A stretch of DNA of 64,000 bases from assembly GCF_964204645.1 (NCBI RefSeq), contig NC_134026.1:7440001-7504000 (forward strand). Reading direction: 5' to 3'. Both the position numbers and the translations under genes were made by a program. Below are positions 1 to 11,252 of the stretch, piece after piece (positions within the stretch are counted from its first letter, which is position 1; each line of letters starts with the position of its first letter). The stretch is from Tubulanus polymorphus (taxonomy: Eukaryota; Nemertea; Palaeonemertea; Tubulaniformes; Tubulanidae). The notes under the pieces are model-generated. The model did no database searches. It worked only from the letters and a program-made list of their open reading frames with translations, and was not told where the DNA came from.

Positions 1-239
1 CAGGGACACAATGTGTCAGAGCAGATACACTGAATATCTACTGCGAAACTCGCTTTACAAACTCGCTCAAAATGTTGACGTTTTATTACATGAAATAAAT
101 TAGATAAATGATAAATGAATTTTGAGATCTCAAATATCTCGGGAATAGTTCAGGCAATTCTGACTTCTAGAAAGGTATTTATAAATCTAGGCAAAATTAA
201 CAACAAAAAGCCCCAACCACAGCTCTTCCAACCCTAACC

Positions 240-430
240 CACTGCCCTAACCCCCTAACCCCTTGGGCCGTGTGTCTAACCAGCGGACCACCAAGTTCTG
301 GCGACTGACTGAGTTTGTAAGTTAGTCTGGTCAGTTCTGGTGGCCATTTATCTGTGGAGACCAGTCAGTGTAGTAACTGATATGACCAGTCAGCTGTGTG
401 GTGACTGGAGACCAGTCAGGTTTGGTCATT
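240..430. repeat. degenerate dispersed repeat (GTGACCAGTCAG-type)
   Basis: The segment is rich in copies of the words GACCAGTCAG and GTGACTGG. The same words recur at 9,415-9,460, 11,770-11,830, 39,490-39,550, 51,180-51,240 and 54,500-54,570, usually next to a block with tRNA-like A and B boxes. I read this as an old copy of that dispersed family. No gene is visible between 1 and 600. Confidence 0.4.
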
Positions 431-599
431 CTTTTCATTAACAATACCCTCCATCATTCTCTGGTAACAACCATTTCTTATCATTTCAGTTAAAGCATTG
501 TTTTTATCAGTCCCCATTGAATAAATGATCACAGCATTAGACGAATAAAAACTTGTAGAAATTTTTAGAAATACGTTTTATTTTAATAGTATTTTATAG

Positions 600-1130
600 A
601 AAATATAGAATTGAGAACGATTTCGTTTGAAGTTGTCGGCCGCGACCTGTAGTCTGTGTGTGGCCTCACGTTTATTTTATTGTTCATTTTAATATCCGAT
701 ATTTTTGCGCCGACCAAAGAAAGAGACAAGCGCGTCTTTTATTTGTTTAATTGAGCGTGGCGCCCGCGGATCTGCCTGTTAGTCTACCGGCGGGCGGGCG
801 CGACAGGGCGCCCTCGTAAAGTGTCGTATTTTAAGGCTAATTATTTCGACGGACACACGTGAACCCCCGCCGAGCGTAAGACGCTCGCCGTCTTTAAGAC
901 TGATTGACGTCTTCCCCGCGTAAAGTGTCAACACTTCACGTCCTAGTCGTCGCTTTAAGAAAGTTCAAGTCTTATTTGTGAATCTAAGTAAGGAATCGAG
1001 TAACATAGGCCGAATCGTGGTTATCGTAATTCGGTTATAAGTAACGGAACCTCTTTAAGTCTGACCCTATAGTCCGTAGGAGGATTAGAGCGCGGCTCTC
1101 TTATAAATTAGGCAGGTGCGCTGAATGGCT
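600..1130. other. CpG-rich patch, no ORF
   Basis: This half-kilobase stands out from the AT-rich surroundings by its many CpG dinucleotides (for example GGCGGGCGGGCGCGACAGGG near 790) and by a repeated word CGTAAAGTGTC near 815 and 919. No long ORF or recognisable protein is present. It could be a promoter or non-coding first exon of a plus-strand transcript, such as an internal DCTN1 start, or part of a transposon. The sequence alone does not decide. Confidence 0.3.
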
Positions 1131-1489
1131 TCTTTCACCAACTCAATTATCGTTCAAATAGAACGTGAATAGAATAAATAAACAATGAATTTATGTTGTT
1201 GAGAATCTTTTATATTCGTCATGAACGGGGACCGTGTTATATTCGAAAGTCACATTTAACTCTTTGATGGTTTTTAGAAGCCACAATTTTCTATTTAATG
1301 GCGAAACGTTTTGTTTAATACGCGGTTTTTATTTGAGGCTCGCCCTGAGTGTAATTCGATATAAAGTCGATGATTTGGGGCAGTGTTTGATTTATCGTGT
1401 TACTTCTTCGTAAACTTCTAGCGACGAATTGTCATAATTGTCATTATTGCCCATATTTCCATAGAAAAGTAACATCTTTGAATAGAAGT

Positions 1490-2450
1490 AACTGTCTATC
1501 CTTGGAGTAATCATTGAATTACTCCAAGGACTATCTGTCTATGATAAGTAGCTGTCTATCTGTCTATGACAAGTAACTGTATATCTGTCTATGATAGGTA
1601 ACTGTCTATCTGTCTATGACAATTAACTGTCTATCTGTCAATGACAGGTAACTGTCTATCTGTCTATGACAAGTAACTGTCTATCTGTCTATGACAAGTA
1701 ACTGTCTATCTGTCTATGGCAGGTAACTGTCTATCTGTCCATGACAGGTAACTGTCTATTGGTCTATGATAAGTAACTGTCTATCTGTCTATGATAAGTA
1801 ACTGTCTATCTGGCTATGACAAGAAATAACTGTCTAACTGTCTATGACAAGAAGTAACTGTCTAACTGTCTATGACAAGAAGTAACTGTCTATCTGTTAA
1901 TGACAAGAAGTAACTGTCCATCTTTTTATGACATGAAGTAACTGTCTATCTGTATGACAAGTAACTGTATATCTGTCTGTGACAGGTGACTGTCTATCTG
2001 TATATGACAATTAACTGTCTAACTGTCTATGGCAAGTAACTGTCTTAACTGTCTATGGCAAGAAATAACTGTCTATCTGTTTATGACTAGAGTAACTGTC
2101 TATCTGTCTATGACAGGTGACTGTCTATCTGTATATTACAATTAACTGTCTAACTGTCTATGGCAAGTAACTGTCTTAACTGTCTATGGCAAGAAATAAC
2201 TGTCTATCTGTTTATGACTAGAGTAACTGTCTATCTGTCTATGACAGGTGACTGTCTATCTGTATATTACAATTAACTGTCTAACTGTCTATGGCAAGTA
2301 ACTGTCTTAACTGTCTATGGCAAGAAATAACTGTCTATCTGTTTATGACTAGAGTAACTGTCTATCTGTCTATGGCAAATAAATGTATATCGGTCTATTA
2401 TGAGTATCTGTCTATGACAAGTAACTGTTTATCTTGGGTCTGTTTTATAG
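1490..2450. repeat. minisatellite, about 25-bp unit, with a 131-bp higher-order repeat
   Basis: About 1 kb is built from variants of CTGTCTATCTGTCTATGACA plus AGTAA. From about 1,981 to 2,373 the variants form a longer period: the marker GACAGGTGAC occurs at 1,981, 2,112 and 2,243, exactly 131 bp apart. The ORF across 2,291-2,536 is a by-product of the repeat. There are no conserved repeats with unique spacers, so it is not a CRISPR array. Confidence 0.9.
1500..1529. repeat. small palindrome, CCTTGGAGTAAT arms
   Basis: Arms CCTTGGAGTAAT (1,500-1,511) and ATTACTCCAAGG (1,518-1,529) are perfect inverted copies around a 6-bp centre. The same arm occurs at 30,946-30,974 and in a longer perfect palindrome at 33,423-33,475. 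Confidence 0.7.
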
Positions 2451-5400
2451 ACTGTTGTTATGTTCACATGGGGATTCAATTAATTGGCAACAAATTCTCA
2501 AAGTTTCTTTCAATTGTTGGTTTGTCTAGAATATAATTATCGTCGTTAGCTACGTACTTCAAACATTGGTGGAAATTATGATTTTTCTTTCTGGCTCAAT
2601 GAAAATGAATCACGTCAGTAGAGACTAGGAAGGAAAGAGACAGGGACGGTTCAGTAAATCTGGCGCCGAACTTTCAATATTATTGTTCATCAAACAATAA
2701 ACATTTCTGAGAATGATCAGGGATGTTTTCTGCGTGGACGGATGACGGAGACGCGTTCGCGTATTTATTATCTTCGCATTCGATGTATTTAAGACGATCG
2801 TCTCGAAAGTGAGGAAATGATTTAACTCTGTCTCTGAGTTAACCACATTTGATAGTCTCAAAACCGACAATTTCACGCGTAATTTCACACGGAACTAATT
2901 GACATTCTGAGGTAAGAAATTCATCGGAAAAAAAACCAAATTTTTTTTTCTCATTCAAATGAAATGAAATGAAATGACGCGAATTGTAAATCGAATGTGG
3001 GTATGATTTGACGATTGTCGCTCTTAATGATAATGGATTGTTGAGATATAGTTTGAGGAGCGCACGGTGCCTGTCCTCTTGACCCTGAGTAGTCACTGTC
3101 TTTCTCTCCCTCTCTTTCTCTTCTCTCTCCCTCTCTCTCTGTAAGAGGTGAACAAAGTATATCTAACTGTGTCTATTTGCAGAAAACTTCACTTAGTTAT
3201 CATTAAATAAAGACTCACATGAAAAACGTGCCCAGAATTCATAATGAATCATAATATAGAGGGATATAGGTATTTAAACTAGGAGAGGTTGGCCATGTAA
3301 TGTAATATACTAGGTGGTCGACCCTATACAGACAAAAAATTTTCCAACTCGTGGTGGCAGGTGTGAGCTCTTCATCTGATTGAAGAAATGTAGCGAAAAT
3401 TATTTTGATATTCACGATTTTATTTCCTATAAAGGGACAAGGAGTTGAACTTGTGGGCGAAGTTTCACATTGCAAGTTCACCGAATTAGTGGAATTCTAA
3501 TAATTCATTTTCACTGTCATATTTGAACTAGTTTCGTCACAAAAAAGTAACCTTTTAAATCGATTTAGTTTCTTTATCAATTCAGTTTATCTTTAATAGA
3601 TTAAGGAGTTAATCATTTATGTTAAACCAAACCCAAGCCCGGGGAACCAGTACCTGAACTGGGTTCTGTAGAAATAGAAAAACTTCTAAGTGAATATTAT
3701 TGCATCAAATGATTGGTTTGTGAAAGCGTCCGATCTATTTATCGGTAAATTTAAAATAAGAATTTTCACTCGTGTCGATCCTACATAAAACATTGATTAT
3801 TTTTAATATGAAAAGAACCAATTAAATTTACCATAAATTGATTGAATATTCATTTATTTCGAGTTTGTTTATGAAATGATTTTATTCCTCGTTTCAGAAA
3901 AATATCCAAAAAGTAAATTTTAACTTTTTCATTTTCTCCGAATATTTCTGCTTCGCGCCGTTGCATCAAACATTGTTTTGTCATTACTTTGAAGATAATT
4001 TCATTTCTAATCGATTATCATTCAAAGTTCATTTTTAGATATTTAATTTTGTTATCTAAGAATAAACTTTGATTCATAATTTCAATTTAATGTTTTCATT
4101 TTATTCTAACTGCGCAGTACTTTCTTCTCCCATGGGGCTTATAACAAAAACTATGACCTAACCGACACCCATCTGATGCCTTTTCGTGAAATGTTAAAAA
4201 GTTAAAGACTTTCTAAAATCGATACCGTATCTCAAATTTGTACGAGCAGATTTAAAGCGAAGATGATAAAAAAGATTTTGTAACAGATTTTAAGAAAGTT
4301 TTGGTGAATGTTATTTGTGTTGATGAGGTGAAACTAAGAAGAGTAGAATGGATAACATGACTGTCAATGAATTGTTTTTAGTTTGAAACCGAAAATTCGG
4401 ATTCTTGACAAATTTTAGCATTTCAATATTTTAAGTTTTTCCACTTAGTGATTGTGGGACTTTACTTTAATACGTGTTGTTGAATGCGACCTACGGAATT
4501 CTTACCTGCCGTTGTGGAAATGGCGAATAATAAAACGACTATTAATCCGGGGATTATAATCCGCTGGTTAATCCGTATAATCTGTAATGTTAATCTCATG
4601 TTGATGCTGCTGGTAGTGTTTGTTGCGTGAGTGTTGAGTTTCCGAAGGGGAGGTCTCGTATTATACGAGATACTCTGTTACTATTGGATTAGACAACTAA
4701 CCGGGTATTGTGGGTAAATGTTGATATACAACCAATTATTGACTTCCTCACGTCAGTGTAGTCCCTAATTTCCACGCTTTACAATACGATCCCTATCTTC
4801 CATTCTTTACTGTCTCTATAACCCCCATTCTTCGGAATGGTATCTTTCAACAATCAAAGGTTATCTGCTCGCTATTTTCAAATCTGACTTCTATTGTTTA
4901 CAATGCAATCAGATTTATCTATCCGGCTTCCATTCCCTTTATTCAATTTATTTAAATTCAAATTTTATTTCCGGGTTTTGTTTCTCGCATTTTAGTCCCG
5001 AATTCATTTATTCATCTGATTTTATTTATTAGTTTTTATTCTTTTCATTTTCGCATAGTTTTCTTATGAATTGAATTCCATATTTTCTCTCACAACTTGT
5101 TATTTCAATGTACAGTATGAATATATGATTCCATTACGCGCTTTCAGCTAAATTTGCTGTTTTTCTCACTTCTACAGCAGCTCAGTACAGTTACATTTCG
5201 GTAGTTTGTGTTCTAATTAAATCAGTCTCTCGTACAAACAAATATCTTACATATGAATATCAATTGTTTTTTCATTGATTGTATGTTAAAGTGTTGATGA
5301 TGTAACAAAATGTAACGATAAGATTCAACAATTTGTATTTCCATTATTCATAACTACTGAATGTAACAAATAAATATTCTATGAAATCTAACAATTTTAT

Positions 5401-5811
5401 GTTACATGTGTAAACTCTTGTGTCATTGTGAACTCTTGTTACATCGTAAACTCTCGTCGCATCTGAACTCTTCAATTTTAGGTGATGATTTATTGTTATT
5501 CAGTATTTTGAGTTTTGAATTGTGTAAACAGCTTGAACTGATTAATAATATCAGTCAATAGTTTTACACTGTTCTCTCACTGCTCTCACTCTCTTCTTCC
5601 TATTGTCTCTCACTGCTCTCACTGGTCTCTTCCTATTGTCTCACGAAAATCCGTCCTCAATTTCTAACAGTTCTCAGGTGATCTTTCAATCACTTGAACA
5701 TTCTCAAACACGAATTCAAAGCGCTATGAAAAACTCCTAGCCCCAATAAAACTGATCACAACTATTTCTTATACGCGTATATTTAGTAAGACTAGTCTTA
5801 TATATCCAGGT
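2450..5811. other. intergenic or intronic AT-rich DNA, no supported gene
   Basis: Only short ORFs are present, without recognisable motifs or codon bias. A CT-rich microsatellite lies at about 3,096-3,140. ATG-initiated frames at 2,625-3,481 give no family resemblance. If DCTN1 begins left of the window, this stretch is part of its first large intron. Confidence 0.5.
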
Positions 5812-6160
5812 ACCCTCAGCCAGTCGGCTAGCAGGAACTCTCCCCCAAGGACCCTCAGCCAGTCGGCTAGCAGGAACTCTCCCCAAGGACCCTCAGCTGG
5901 TCGGCTAGCAGGAAGACTCCTCCAGGGCTCCTCAGCCGGTCGGCTAGCAGGAACTCTCCCCCAAGGAGCCTCAGCTAGTCGGATAGCAGGAACACTCCTC
6001 CAGGGCCCCTCAGCCGGTCGGCTAGCAGGAACTCTCCCCCAAAGACCCTTAGCCAGTCGGCTAGCAGGAACTCTCCCCCAAGGACCCTCAGCTAGTCGGC
6101 TAGCAGGAACACTCCTCCAGGGACCCTAAGCCGGTCGGTTAGCAGGACTCTCCTCCGTCG
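5812..6160. repeat. 39-bp minisatellite, nine units
   Basis: Nine units of 38-39 bp follow each other, each carrying a variant of CAGCCAGTCGGCTAGCAGGA. Two unit types partly alternate, ending CCCCCAAGG or CCTCCAGGG. The second unit is 38 bp, which shifts frame. One plus-strand frame stays open from that unit until TAA in the ninth and reads as repeats of GPSASRLAGTLPQ, but there is no start codon or flanking coding evidence. Confidence 0.85.
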
Positions 6161-6997
6161 CCTGGTACAAACTGTTCTATTGTTCTCTATGTGAAAACAC
6201 AATTAGTATTTATTTCGCTCATAAACTGTTTTTAATGATATTTTATAGTTCAGATAATTCTCTAAACACTCGTGTCACTAATAACTCTCTCTCTCTTCTC
6301 TCCAGTCCTCCCTCTCTCTTCTCTCTCTTTCTATCTGTCTTTTCTCTACTGTGTTATTTGGTGCAATATTGACTTGAATATTTGCCCAAGTTCAACTTGA
6401 CTTCACAGATATTACATACATAAGTATGTTTTATAGAGATATTAAAAAACGTATAGCAACAAAATTTTATAACGCGTGAAATCAGTTTAAAGGTAAAAGA
6501 TGAGAAGTGGTTTGTAGTAAACGGGTGTTTTAAAGGCCCACCCAGATACCTACCCCTAACCCCTCAAATCTTCAAATCAGTTGTAACTCTATTATTTTCT
6601 AGTACGTGTGAGATTTGAATAGATAATTCACGGACGAGGCACCTGTGTTCCGATTATTGTATTACGACGACTCCGTGACTCCGGCAACACGACTCCAAAC
6701 GACCCGTCGACTTTACTCGCGAGACAAAGACTCAATCGTCGATCGTTCCCAGAATTAAGCACGGACTATAGCGTCACGTTTATTGTGTCTCCGTTGATTA
6801 AATACCCATTTATTTGCGATGACGACCAATTTCATACAGCTACACGGAAAACGAGATTGACTGTAACTGGTTATAAACTCGTGCAGTTAATTAACTAATG
6901 ATGATTAGTTGTTGATATTCGTTAGTGTTTAAGCATGTTTATATGTAGTTAGATATTAAGAGGTCTGCGCGATCTGGAGCCATACGCTACAATTATA

Positions 6998-7352
6998 CAT
7001 AGAACTATAAGCGAAAGGGAAAGCCAAACTCCGCGATGTCACAATATATTTGCCTTTGCTATCTTCGAAATTGATCAGCGCCCTCACCGGTGGTGATAAA
7101 CAATGGGTTCTCGGAAATATTTTCGATTATGTTAATCTCTGCGAGCATTAAACATTACTGTTTTTCAAGATTTGCTATTAAGACTTAAACAAATCAATGA
7201 AAAACGTTAAATAAAGAATAGACACCGGCAACCAGTCTACAACATCTATTGTTTATCGCCACCGGTGAGGTCGCTGGACAAAATACAAGATTACCAGCGG
7301 TGCCAAGCGGATTTTTGAGGAGTCGGCCTTCCCTTTTGCTCATAGTTCTATG
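6998..7352. mobile_element. MITE with 28-bp terminal inverted repeats and 7-bp target duplication
   Basis: The ends are near-perfect inverted copies: positions 6,998-7,025 start CATAGAACTATAAGCG and 7,325-7,352 end CATAGTTCTATG. Further inside, a second inverted pair contains CACCGGTGG. The element is flanked on both sides by AATTATA (6,991-6,997 and 7,353-7,359). It has no coding capacity. The flank of the next GPCR gene (9,478-9,600) matches both sides here but lacks the element. The family is unassigned; a 7-8-bp duplication is closest to hAT- or P-like elements. Confidence 0.8.
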
Positions 7353-7533
7353 AATTATATATACGAGAATACCATAGTTATAGAGTAGCCACCTGGTGTG
7401 GAATCAGTAAAACATGAAAGACTAATAGCAACTTTATAGGTTACTCAGACAGGTACTAATTTACCTGATGAGGCTACTATACATAAGTAGCGAAAGCCAA
7501 TAAACGATAACGTATCAAACTTGAAATCATTGG

Positions 7534-8487
7534 TTATTTGTCTGACCTTCTACAGCGCATTTTCATACAGAAATATTCACGAATTTCTCGTCCCAGTAAA
7601 AGATACGTGTAGAAATTGAGCGCATAGTTACAAACGTGAATTTGATGAAAAATGTCATGTAGAAATTCTTTCCGATCCGGCGAGATCGGTAACATTGAAG
7701 TGAAAGCGGACGGAAGTATGAATGTCGCAAATGCGAGTGAAACTGTCACGAGCATTATTGTCGTACGTTTTGATTTCGTAGTTTTCTGATCAGACGAAAC
7801 CATTTTTGAACCTCTGAATAACTGAATTATTATAACACAATTCGATGTTAGAATCAAAGTTAAAGGCAGCACGTAAACATGGATGACAAATACCACAAAA
7901 TATGTTATTTGGTCAAATAATTCATAGTAACATCCGAAAAACTGGTTGGTAAAATGAATCGACAAAATAGGGCTGAAATATAGAAACAATGCATTCACTG
8001 CAGTGATTATCAATATAACGAATCTAGCGAATCTTGGTGTACATATCAAACGAGATGTGAACGGGAAGAGCACAACTGCCGCGCGTTCTAGAGTAATCGC
8101 TACTATCAACCACGAACTATTGCTGCACGCAAAGTCCATTATGAATTCATAGATTTTACAACTGATCATCGAATTCATGATGAATATAGGACCATCTTTG
8201 ACGTGGAAGAGAACGAACTGTAAAACAGGCATCAGCGTAAAATTGATACAGTACGTGAAATCACAGAGAGACAAAGCGATAAGATAGTTAGCGTAAGATA
8301 AACTGCGGAATCTGCGACTTATCATTATCAGGAAAGTAGCTGGATTTCCGAAGGCTCCAAATAGGAACACGACAGGTAGAATGACAAGTGACACAGTGAC
8401 AATGTAGATTCCAGACTTGTTCACCACAGACATGATGACCATGTAACTGTTATAAGTTCGACCAATCTGCATCTGAGTTGAATTCAT
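7534..8487 (-). CDS. orphan class A GPCR, intronless (copy 1)
   Basis: A 317-residue seven-helix receptor, expected in the plasma membrane and coupled to G proteins; its ligand is unknown. Visible marks are an NST glycosylation site at residues 2-4, a TM1 that reads GNPATF where the sisters read GNSATF, the TM2 motif SLCDF, the TM3 cysteine in ISCKIYEF, ERAAVV in place of DRY, the ECL2 cysteine in FFGCYYE, a basic third loop (SSDQKTTKSKR), FILP in TM6 and NFYTY for NPxxY. The start was chosen at MNSTQ, shared by all copies. An out-of-frame ATG 7 nt upstream opens a 14-codon overlapping uORF. The conserved upstream module spans 8,488-8,966 and is cut by a foldback element. It is antisense to DCTN1 and probably lies inside one of its introns. 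Confidence 0.9.
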   Translation of the reverse strand: MNSTQMQIGRTYNSYMVIMSVVNKSGIYIVTVSLVILPVVFLFGAFGNPATFLIMISRRFRSLSYANYLIALSLCDFTYCINFTLMPVLQFVLFHVKDGPIFIMNSMISCKIYEFIMDFACSNSSWLIVAITLERAAVVLFPFTSRLICTPRFARFVILIITAVNALFLYFSPILSIHFTNQFFGCYYELFDQITYFVVFVIHVYVLPLTLILTSNCVIIIQLFRGSKMVSSDQKTTKSKRTTIMLVTVSLAFATFILPSAFTSMLPISPDRKEFLHDIFHQIHVCNYALNFYTYLLLGREIREYFCMKMRCRRSDK

Positions 8488-8968
8488 GATTCATGAGGAT
8501 CAAATGAGAGAGTACTGACTGTCTGAGAGTGTACTGCCTTCCCGAGAGTTGACTGCCTGTCTGAGAATACACTGGAACTGATGGTGTCTTCTCGAGTATT
8601 GGAAGATTAATTTAAGTTAGGTATAGAAATATCATTTCGGTCTATTGCAGCTATAATTCATTTAAAAAGGATTCATCGTTAACAGCAAAAAGAAAATCAA
8701 TCCTTAGAGAGCGAAAGAAAGAGAAGAAATCTAATACAATTGACTCGGTTTTGGTGAAAGTTTGTTATTGTGTAAAATATAAATGTAACTAGATTGAATA
8801 TCGATATTAATTGTATGAAAATTCATTGTAAATGGTGAAATATGTTATCGTAAAAGATTTGAACAGGTTGGAAAATATCAATCAGTTCAATACGAGGAAA
8901 AACACAGGTAAAAAATATCAATTGTTTATTGAACCATATAAATACACAGGACAGTAGCCAGGAGTTCT

Positions 8969-9206
8969 GGTAAAAATCCCCTAGGTAAAAATCCCCTGGG
9001 CAAAAATCCCCAAATATTCAAAGTAGGTAAAAATCCCCCAAATATTCAAGGTACCTTATGATGTTCCACAATGATAAATTGGATATATGTATCAATATTA
9101 TGAATTAATTGACCTTAAGATTGTATCTACTTACACTACATTCAGAAGGAAGGGGATTTTTACCTACTTTGAGGAATTTGGGATTTTTACCGAGGGGATT
9201 TTTACC
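8969..9206. mobile_element. foldback MITE, GGTAAAAATCCCC ends
   Basis: The left end has three direct copies of TAAAAATCCCC and the right end has the inverted counterparts GGGGATTTTTACC. The element interrupts the sequence that elsewhere runs on from CAGTAGCCAGGAGTT, in the upstream flank of GPCR copy 1. GGAGTT lies on both sides (8,961-8,966 and 9,214-9,219), but I cannot define a clean target duplication. It has no ORF. Confidence 0.7.
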
Positions 9207-9654
9207 GCTAACAGGAGTTATCGATGCAGTTGTTTTTGTAATGTAATTCTTAGGATATTTTGAAGGGTCCAACAGGTCCTGCATTGTTGGACAATATTTA
9301 CACTAAAACCTGCAGCACGATTTATTGTTGTTGATCCCCATTCTAGCCAAACTAATTTAAGTTATGTATCGTTAAAAAAATGACAATCGATGACAACAGA
9401 TGACAAAAGGTAACTGGTGACCAGTCAGATGTAGTGACCGGTGACTAGTCATGTGTAGTGACTAATGATGATTGTTGTCGATATTCGTCAGTGTTTAAGC
9501 ATGTTTATGTGTAGTTAAATATGAAGAGGTCTGCGCAATCTGGAGCCATACATGTAATGATGATTATATGAATGAGAATAAGAGTTTTAGAGGAGCCACT
9601 GGTATCAAATCAGTAAAACGTAAAATACAAATAGTCACTTTATGGAGCTACTTT

Positions 9655-9751
9655 CGGATCATTCATTTGCTACGTTCGCATGAAACTTGACTTTTTCACC
9701 GCATAACGGCACTGCCCCTCCCCAAATGCGTACGTAATAAATGAATGATCC
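9655..9751. mobile_element. short MITE, GGATCATTCATTT ends
   Basis: The inverted ends read GGATCATTCATTTGCTACG on the left and GTAATAAATGAATGATCCC on the right. A longer relative with the same right end lies at 27,767-27,927 in a DCTN1 intron. The piece is just downstream of GPCR copy 2 (minus strand). Confidence 0.65.
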
Positions 9752-9850
9752 CTTTACAATACCAGCGAAGGTTTGTATCTTAAAAAGACTAGTTCATTTA
9801 CGTATTTACTGCTCTCTGCTGTTGCACCAAACCAAACTTGAAATCACTGG

Positions 9851-10801
9851 TTATTTGACTGAATTTCTACAGCGGATTTTCATACAGAAATATTCACGAA
9901 TTTCTCGTCCCAGTAAAAGATATATGTAGAAATTTACCACATAGTTACACATTTCAAACTGAGTGAACATATCATATAGAAAATCAGTCTTTTCCGGTGA
10001 GATTGGTAAAAATGTAATGATAGTGGATGGGAGTGTGAATATTGCAAATGCGAGTGAAACTGTTACAAGCATAATTGTTGTACGTTTTGATTTTGTAGTT
10101 TTCTGATCAGACGAAACCATTTTTGAACCTCTGAATAATTGAACTATTATAACAGTATTTGATGTTAGAATCAGAGATAAAGGCAGAACGAAAACGTGGA
10201 TGACAAATACCGCAAACAATGTTATTTGGTCTGACAATTTATAATAACATCCGAAAAACTGGTCGGTAAAATTCATGACCAAAGCTTGTAGAAGATTTAC
10301 AACCAGGATATTCATTGTAGTAATCATCAAAATAACAAATCTGGCGAATCTCGGTGTACATATCAAACGAGATGTGAACGGGAAGAGCACAACTGCCGCA
10401 CGTTCTAGAGATATTGCAACCAGTAGCCACGTACTATTGCTGCATGCAAGCACCATTACAAATCCATTGATTTGACAACTGATCAGTGAATTCATCATGA
10501 ATATAGGACCATTTTTAACGTGCAAGAGAACAAACTGTAAAACAGGCATCAGTGTAATATTGATACAGAACGTGAAATCACTGAGAGACAAAACGATAAG
10601 ATAGTTAGCGTAAGATAAACTGCGGAATCTGCGACTTATCATTAATAGGAAAGTAGCTGAATTTCCGAAGGCTCCTAAGAAGAACAAAGTTGGCAGAATG
10701 ACCAGTGACACTGTGCGGTAGATTCCAGACTTGTTCACCAGAGACATGATGACAATGTTACTGGTATAAGCGCGGGCAATTTGCATCTGAGTAGAATTCA
10801 T
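9851..10801 (-). CDS. orphan class A GPCR, intronless (copy 2)
   Basis: A 316-residue receptor of the same family. The open frame reaches 10,894, but the extra 31 residues come from the short leader repeats, and the family start MNSTQMQ lies at 10,801, so I use that. TM1 is FGNSATF, TM2 LSLSDF, TM3 ISCQINGF then CNSTWLLVAISLERAAVV, ECL2 FFGCYYK, TM6 FTLP and TM7 NFYIY, followed by LLLGREIREYF and a cysteine-bearing tail. The upstream module is at 10,802-11,252. With copy 1 it forms a pair whose downstream flanks (6,897-7,400 and 9,478-9,620) are also duplicated. Confidence 0.9.
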   Translation of the reverse strand: MNSTQMQIARAYTSNIVIMSLVNKSGIYRTVSLVILPTLFFLGAFGNSATFLLMISRRFRSLSYANYLIVLSLSDFTFCINITLMPVLQFVLLHVKNGPIFMMNSLISCQINGFVMVLACSNSTWLLVAISLERAAVVLFPFTSRLICTPRFARFVILMITTMNILVVNLLQALVMNFTDQFFGCYYKLSDQITLFAVFVIHVFVLPLSLILTSNTVIIVQLFRGSKMVSSDQKTTKSKRTTIMLVTVSLAFAIFTLPSTIITFLPISPEKTDFLYDMFTQFEMCNYVVNFYIYLLLGREIREYFCMKIRCRNSVK

Positions 10802-11252
10802 GATTATGCAGATCAAAAGAGCACTGACTGTGTGAGAATGTACTGACTGCCTGAGAGCGTACTTACTGTCTGAGATTGTTCTGGCACTGACCATCTCTTC
10901 TCACACATCGGAAAACTTAACTTTAATATAAAGACATCATTAAGTCCTTATTACAGCTATTATAATTCATTTGTATGCTTTATTGTTAACTGCGAATAGA
11001 GAATTACTTCTCAGAAATCTAACATAATTTAATCAGATTTTGTGAAAGTTTATTACTGTGTGAGATATAAATGTAACTAAATTAAATATCAATATTCGTT
11101 GTACGAGAATTCATTGTAATGAGTGAAATATCTTATAGCGAAACATCTGAACAGGTTGGAAAATATCCATCTATACAGGGAAAATACAGATCACAAAATA
11201 GCATCAGTTCATTAATTGAACCATTTGCATACACAGATCTGAAGCCAGGAAG
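10802..11252 (-). promoter_or_regulatory. conserved upstream module of the GPCR family
   Basis: On the minus strand this runs from the distal words CCTGTTCAGATG and TTTCACAAAATCTG, through GAATTGATTTTCTATTCGC-like and AATAAAGACTTAATGAT-like blocks, to short repeats of TGACTGTCTGAGAGTG close to the ATG. Equivalent modules precede the other copies: 8,488-8,966, 35,471-35,705 (distal part), 38,899-39,300, 43,158-43,520, 45,880-46,290, 47,965-48,235, 50,531-50,990, 52,501-52,840, 56,941-57,440, 59,834-60,200 and 61,942-62,350. It presumably holds the promoter and leader, but no TATA box can be assigned with confidence, and conservation may only reflect recent duplication. Confidence 0.5.

Noticed and set aside
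1490-2450. CRISPR-like regular repeats, also 5,812-6,160
   Set aside because: The units are contiguous and degenerate with no unique spacers, in a clearly eukaryotic sequence.
7534-8487. Calling the receptors FMRFamide, thyrotropin-releasing-hormone or olfactory receptors
   Set aside because: General class A likeness only; the key motifs differ and no ligand-specific residue is recognisable, so orphan is the honest label.
10802-10894. Longer N-terminus for GPCR copy 2 (31 extra residues)
   Set aside because: The extra codons come from leader repeats and no other copy has them; the shared start is MNSTQ.
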